The notes under the pieces were generated by a model. The model searched no databases and was not told where the DNA came from. It saw only the letters and a program-made list of their open reading frames with translations. From NCBI RefSeq assembly GCF_009857835.1, contig NZ_WWCL01000001.1:1488001-1552000 (forward strand): a stretch of DNA of 64,000 nt. The letters are read 5' to 3'. Both the position numbers and the translations under genes were made by a program. Position 1 is the stretch's first letter. Every line of letters starts with the position of its first letter. This DNA is from Duganella fentianensis (GTDB taxonomy: Bacteria > Pseudomonadota > Gammaproteobacteria > Burkholderiales > Burkholderiaceae_D). Below are positions 61,892 through 64,000 of the stretch, piece by piece.

Positions 61892-62976
61892 TGGCTTACT
61901 CCTTGCAGTATCGTTTGTGACTGATGCTCGACCACCGCTTGCCCGTCTTTCAGGAAGGCCGTGCCGGCGATGACTACGTGTTCGCCATTTGCCACGCCGC
62001 TGGTGATAGCAATCCGGCCATTGGGCAGCAGGTGCCCATCTGTCGTGATGGCGCGGCGGTGCAGGCTACCGGATTTGATGATGAAAACATTGGTGGTCTT
62101 GCCATCGTTTGCGTTGATGAGTGCAGTATTCGGCAGGGTCAGCTGGGCGTCTTCAGCGCGCGCCAGCTCCAGTTCGACGACGGTGCCACTGCGTATATTG
62201 GCCGGTGCGTCTTTGATCTGGAAAATCGCCTGTACTAGCGAGCCATTCTCGCTACGGCTGGAGAGGCGTGCGAGCTTGAGCGCAAGGCGCTGTTCACCGC
62301 TGTAGGCAAAGGCCTCTTTGCCGATCGCCAGTTTCTCCGCCACCACATCAGGCAGCATGCTGATCAGCTCGTATTCCTGTCCCGCTTCCAGCTGTAATAC
62401 GGACTGTCCAGCTGCAATGTCGACAAATGGCTGGGCGAGGCGCGCCACGATCCGTCCATCGAAGGGGGCGGTGATGCGTGTCAGTTCCAGATCGCGCCGC
62501 GCGCTAGCCACAGCCGCCTCGGCAGCCGTAAGCTGGCTGACCGCCTGCTGATAGGACGCTTGCGCCAGCTGCAGTGCTGCTGGTGCAATGATGTTGTCGC
62601 GCATCAGCGCTTCTTGCTGGCGTAACCAGGTTTCTCGCTCGGTCAGCGTGACGCTGGCCGCCTTGCGCTCGGCGACGGCTTTGTCCAGGCGCCAGCGGGT
62701 TGGCGCTTCGTCAAGCTGGGCAAGTACCTGGCCGGCGCGCACGTGATCACCGACATCCACTTTGATGCTGTGCAGGCGGCCATAAGTCTCAAAGCTCAGT
62801 TCGGTGCGTTGCCGTGCGCGGATCGTGCCGACGAAGCTATCAACGGTCGGACCCGCACGGGCACCGGCCACTTCGACTTTGACCGGTTTGGTGGTGGGTG
62901 GGGTAGATGGGGCTTGTTCTGCGCAGGCAGCCAGTAGCAGGGCGGCGCTGAGTGGAAGCAGGTTACGGAGGCGCAT
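61888..62976 (-). CDS. RND efflux periplasmic adaptor (MFP) lipoprotein
   Basis: 362 residues, lipoprotein signal with lipobox LLLAACAEQ (Cys near residue 18). Membrane fusion protein layout: RTELSFETYGRLHSIKVDVG (barrel/lipoyl half 1), GDHVRAGQVLAQLDEAPTRW, a helical hairpin of about 80 residues (65-150), LELTRITAPFDGRIVARLAQ (lipoyl half 2), then the beta-barrel and membrane-proximal domains. Links the RND pump to the outer-membrane channel. First structural gene after the TetR gene on this strand. Confidence 0.93.
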   Translation of the reverse strand: MRLRNLLPLSAALLLAACAEQAPSTPPTTKPVKVEVAGARAGPTVDSFVGTIRARQRTELSFETYGRLHSIKVDVGDHVRAGQVLAQLDEAPTRWRLDKAVAERKAASVTLTERETWLRQQEALMRDNIIAPAALQLAQASYQQAVSQLTAAEAAVASARRDLELTRITAPFDGRIVARLAQPFVDIAAGQSVLQLEAGQEYELISMLPDVVAEKLAIGKEAFAYSGEQRLALKLARLSSRSENGSLVQAIFQIKDAPANIRSGTVVELELARAEDAQLTLPNTALINANDGKTTNVFIIKSGSLHRRAITTDGHLLPNGRIAITSGVANGEHVVIAGTAFLKDGQAVVEHQSQTILQGVSQ

Positions 62977-63009
62977 AGGGGGATCTTCCTTATGAATGCG
63001 GTGTGGGGT

Positions 63010-63579
63010 TCAGGGTAGGGCGCGGATAGCGCTTTCCAGAGCGCCGCGCATGGCATCGCGTTGCTGAGAGGTAAATTGGTGCAAGTTAAGTAGTTCGAGC
63101 AAGGCAATGCCGTCCAGTGCTGCGGCGATCACGAGTGCCTGGTCGACCTGTTCGCTATTCTGAGCAAGCCAGTCGTAGTTGCGCGCATACAAAGCTTGCA
63201 CAGGAGGCATCAACTGGGGGTGAAACGACACTGCGGCCAGCAGATTGGCCATCAACTGGCGCAGATCCGAAGGCATGTCGAAGGTTTCGATCGACATCTT
63301 GTTGAGTGCCGATTTGGTGGTCAGCGCTTGCGTTACCGGCCTCTGGGCAGTGTTCGCCTGCACATCAAAATCTTTAATCAAGCGCTCGACAAGTGCCGAC
63401 AGCAGATCGTCGCGGGTTTTGAAGTGGTAAATCAGGCCGGCCTTGGTGACGTTGGCGGCCGCAGCCACCGCCTCGATCGTGAGGTGCTGGACGCCCTGCG
63501 TACTAACAATGCTGGCGGCAGCGTCCAATAACTGGTCCCGCTTGCTAGTGCGCCCCTGACGCTTTTCTGTGGATGACAT
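63010..63579 (-). CDS. TetR-family repressor of the RND locus
   Basis: 189 residues: N-terminal helix-turn-helix (LLDAAASIVSTQGVQHLTIE, AVAAAANVTKAGLIYHFKTR) followed by an all-helical ligand domain. It stands first in the minus-strand operon with adaptor and pump, 33 bases ahead of the adaptor gene, and divergent from the outer-membrane factor gene. The palindrome at 63606-63621 in the 80-base divergent gap is the likely operator for both directions. Confidence 0.9.
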   Translation of the reverse strand: MSSTEKRQGRTSKRDQLLDAAASIVSTQGVQHLTIEAVAAAANVTKAGLIYHFKTRDDLLSALVERLIKDFDVQANTAQRPVTQALTTKSALNKMSIETFDMPSDLRQLMANLLAAVSFHPQLMPPVQALYARNYDWLAQNSEQVDQALVIAAALDGIALLELLNLHQFTSQQRDAMRGALESAIRALP

Positions 63580-63605
63580 GAAGACTTCCTTTTTATTTGA
63601 TTATT

Positions 63606-63621
63606 TACTATACGTATAGTA
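63606..63621. promoter_or_regulatory. Perfect palindrome, likely TetR operator
   Basis: TACTATACGTATAGTA, 16 bases, fully self-complementary, followed by TAGTTTTG, in the gap between the divergent tetR-type gene (start 63579) and the outer-membrane factor gene (start 63661). The TATACT-like sequences within could serve as -10 boxes in either direction. Confidence 0.78.
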
Positions 63622-63660
63622 TAGTTTTGAAAAACGCATGTCAACCCAAAAGGTGATCCA

Positions 63661-64000
63661 ATGAAAAAACAAATTTCCCTCTCGTTATTAGCTGGGCTTG
63701 TCGCATGGTCTGTTGGTGTTAATGCGCCCGTTCATGCTGCGGAGTATTTTGCTAAGGTCGAAGTTCCGGCCGGCTGGACCGTCCCCGTTTCTGCTGAATC
63801 GGCAGTGATTTCCGACGAATGGTGGCAAGAGTTCGGCGATCCGATCTTAAATACCTTGGTGCGAGCGGCATTAGCATCCAATCAGGATCTTGCTGTGGCC
63901 GCTGCTCGTATCGAGCAGGCGCGTGCACTGGTCGATAGTTCCGAGGCGGATCGACGGCCACGCCTGGATGCTGGCGTCAGCGGCCAGCGTACTCGCGACG
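63661..64000 (+). CDS. RND efflux outer-membrane factor (NodT/TolC-like), 5' part
   Basis: The gene runs off the window end; 113 residues are visible. Signal peptide MKKQISLSLLAGLVAWSVGV (cut near HAA), then the NodT-family opening SDEWWQEFGDPILNTLVRAA and LASNQDLAVAAARIEQARAL, the first helices of the outer-membrane efflux channel. Divergent from the TetR/adaptor/pump operon, completing a tripartite export system. Confidence 0.9.
   Translation, partial: MKKQISLSLLAGLVAWSVGVNAPVHAAEYFAKVEVPAGWTVPVSAESAVISDEWWQEFGDPILNTLVRAALASNQDLAVAAARIEQARALVDSSEADRRPRLDAGVSGQRTRD

Noticed and set aside
1..64000. CRISPR array, rRNA genes, prophage structural genes
   Set aside because: No regularly spaced 25-40 base repeats, no rRNA sequence and no capsid, tail or terminase genes were seen anywhere in the window.

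Overview
The window looks like chromosomal DNA of a betaproteobacterium, most likely of the Oxalobacteraceae (Massilia/Duganella/Herbaspirillum relatives). I infer this from the housekeeping order cysS - DNA glycosylase - accA - tilS - lysC - tRNA-Ser and from the style of the encoded proteins; no database search was possible.

Region 1 (1-21664) is core genome: rnr (5'-truncated by the window edge), rlmB, cysE and a YceH-family gene; an operon on the minus strand for a periplasmic solute-binding protein, an outer-membrane beta-barrel protein and a small PstS-like protein; a YtrA-type GntR regulator with an ABC transporter; a lipoprotein; a DUF1800/DUF1501 pair; lpxH; two cyclophilins; then cysS, glycosylase, accA, tilS, lysC and tRNA-Ser(GCU).

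Region 2 (21648-30813) is a roughly 9 kb genomic island. The 3' end of tRNA-Ser, its terminator and about 150 further bases occur a second time at 30581-30813, as expected for integration at a tRNA 3' end. No integrase gene remains. Cargo: a MntA-like antitoxin with a frameshifted HepT toxin, and a catabolic cluster (porin, isopropylmalate/tartrate-type dehydrogenase, cupin, aldehyde dehydrogenase, amidohydrolase-type lactonase, MFS transporter) with a divergent GntR regulator that has two winged helices. An IS3 remnant lies just beyond the right repeat.

Region 3 (31.7-57.9 kb) is an accessory block that appears to be one regulon. Five promoters share a nearly identical element (core GTCCTANGTTTGGTACTATG) overlapping the -10 box. 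They stand before (a) a porin, PstS-like protein and chemoreceptor operon, (b) two tandem pairs of Tat-exported flavin amine oxidase and diheme cytochrome c, plus a membrane protein, (c) a 7-TM orphan protein, (d) a DUF1329/DUF1302/MMPL/YCF48 envelope module and (e) a second 7-TM orphan protein paralogous to (c). A TetR regulator inside the block has a perfect operator with the same TTTGGTA half-site in its own promoter and is the best candidate regulator. An EthA-like Baeyer-Villiger monooxygenase with an alpha/beta hydrolase and a divergent AraC regulator, an AI-2E family permease, a diguanylate cyclase and a DUF535 gene lie in or beside the block. My reading, which is inference: the block senses, handles in the envelope and oxidises in the periplasm a hydrophobic amine or related compound, feeding electrons to cytochrome c.

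Region 4 (58781-64000) is an RND tripartite efflux locus: inner-membrane pump, lipoprotein adaptor and TetR repressor on the minus strand, and a divergent outer-membrane factor gene cut by the window end, with a perfect 16-bp palindrome between them.
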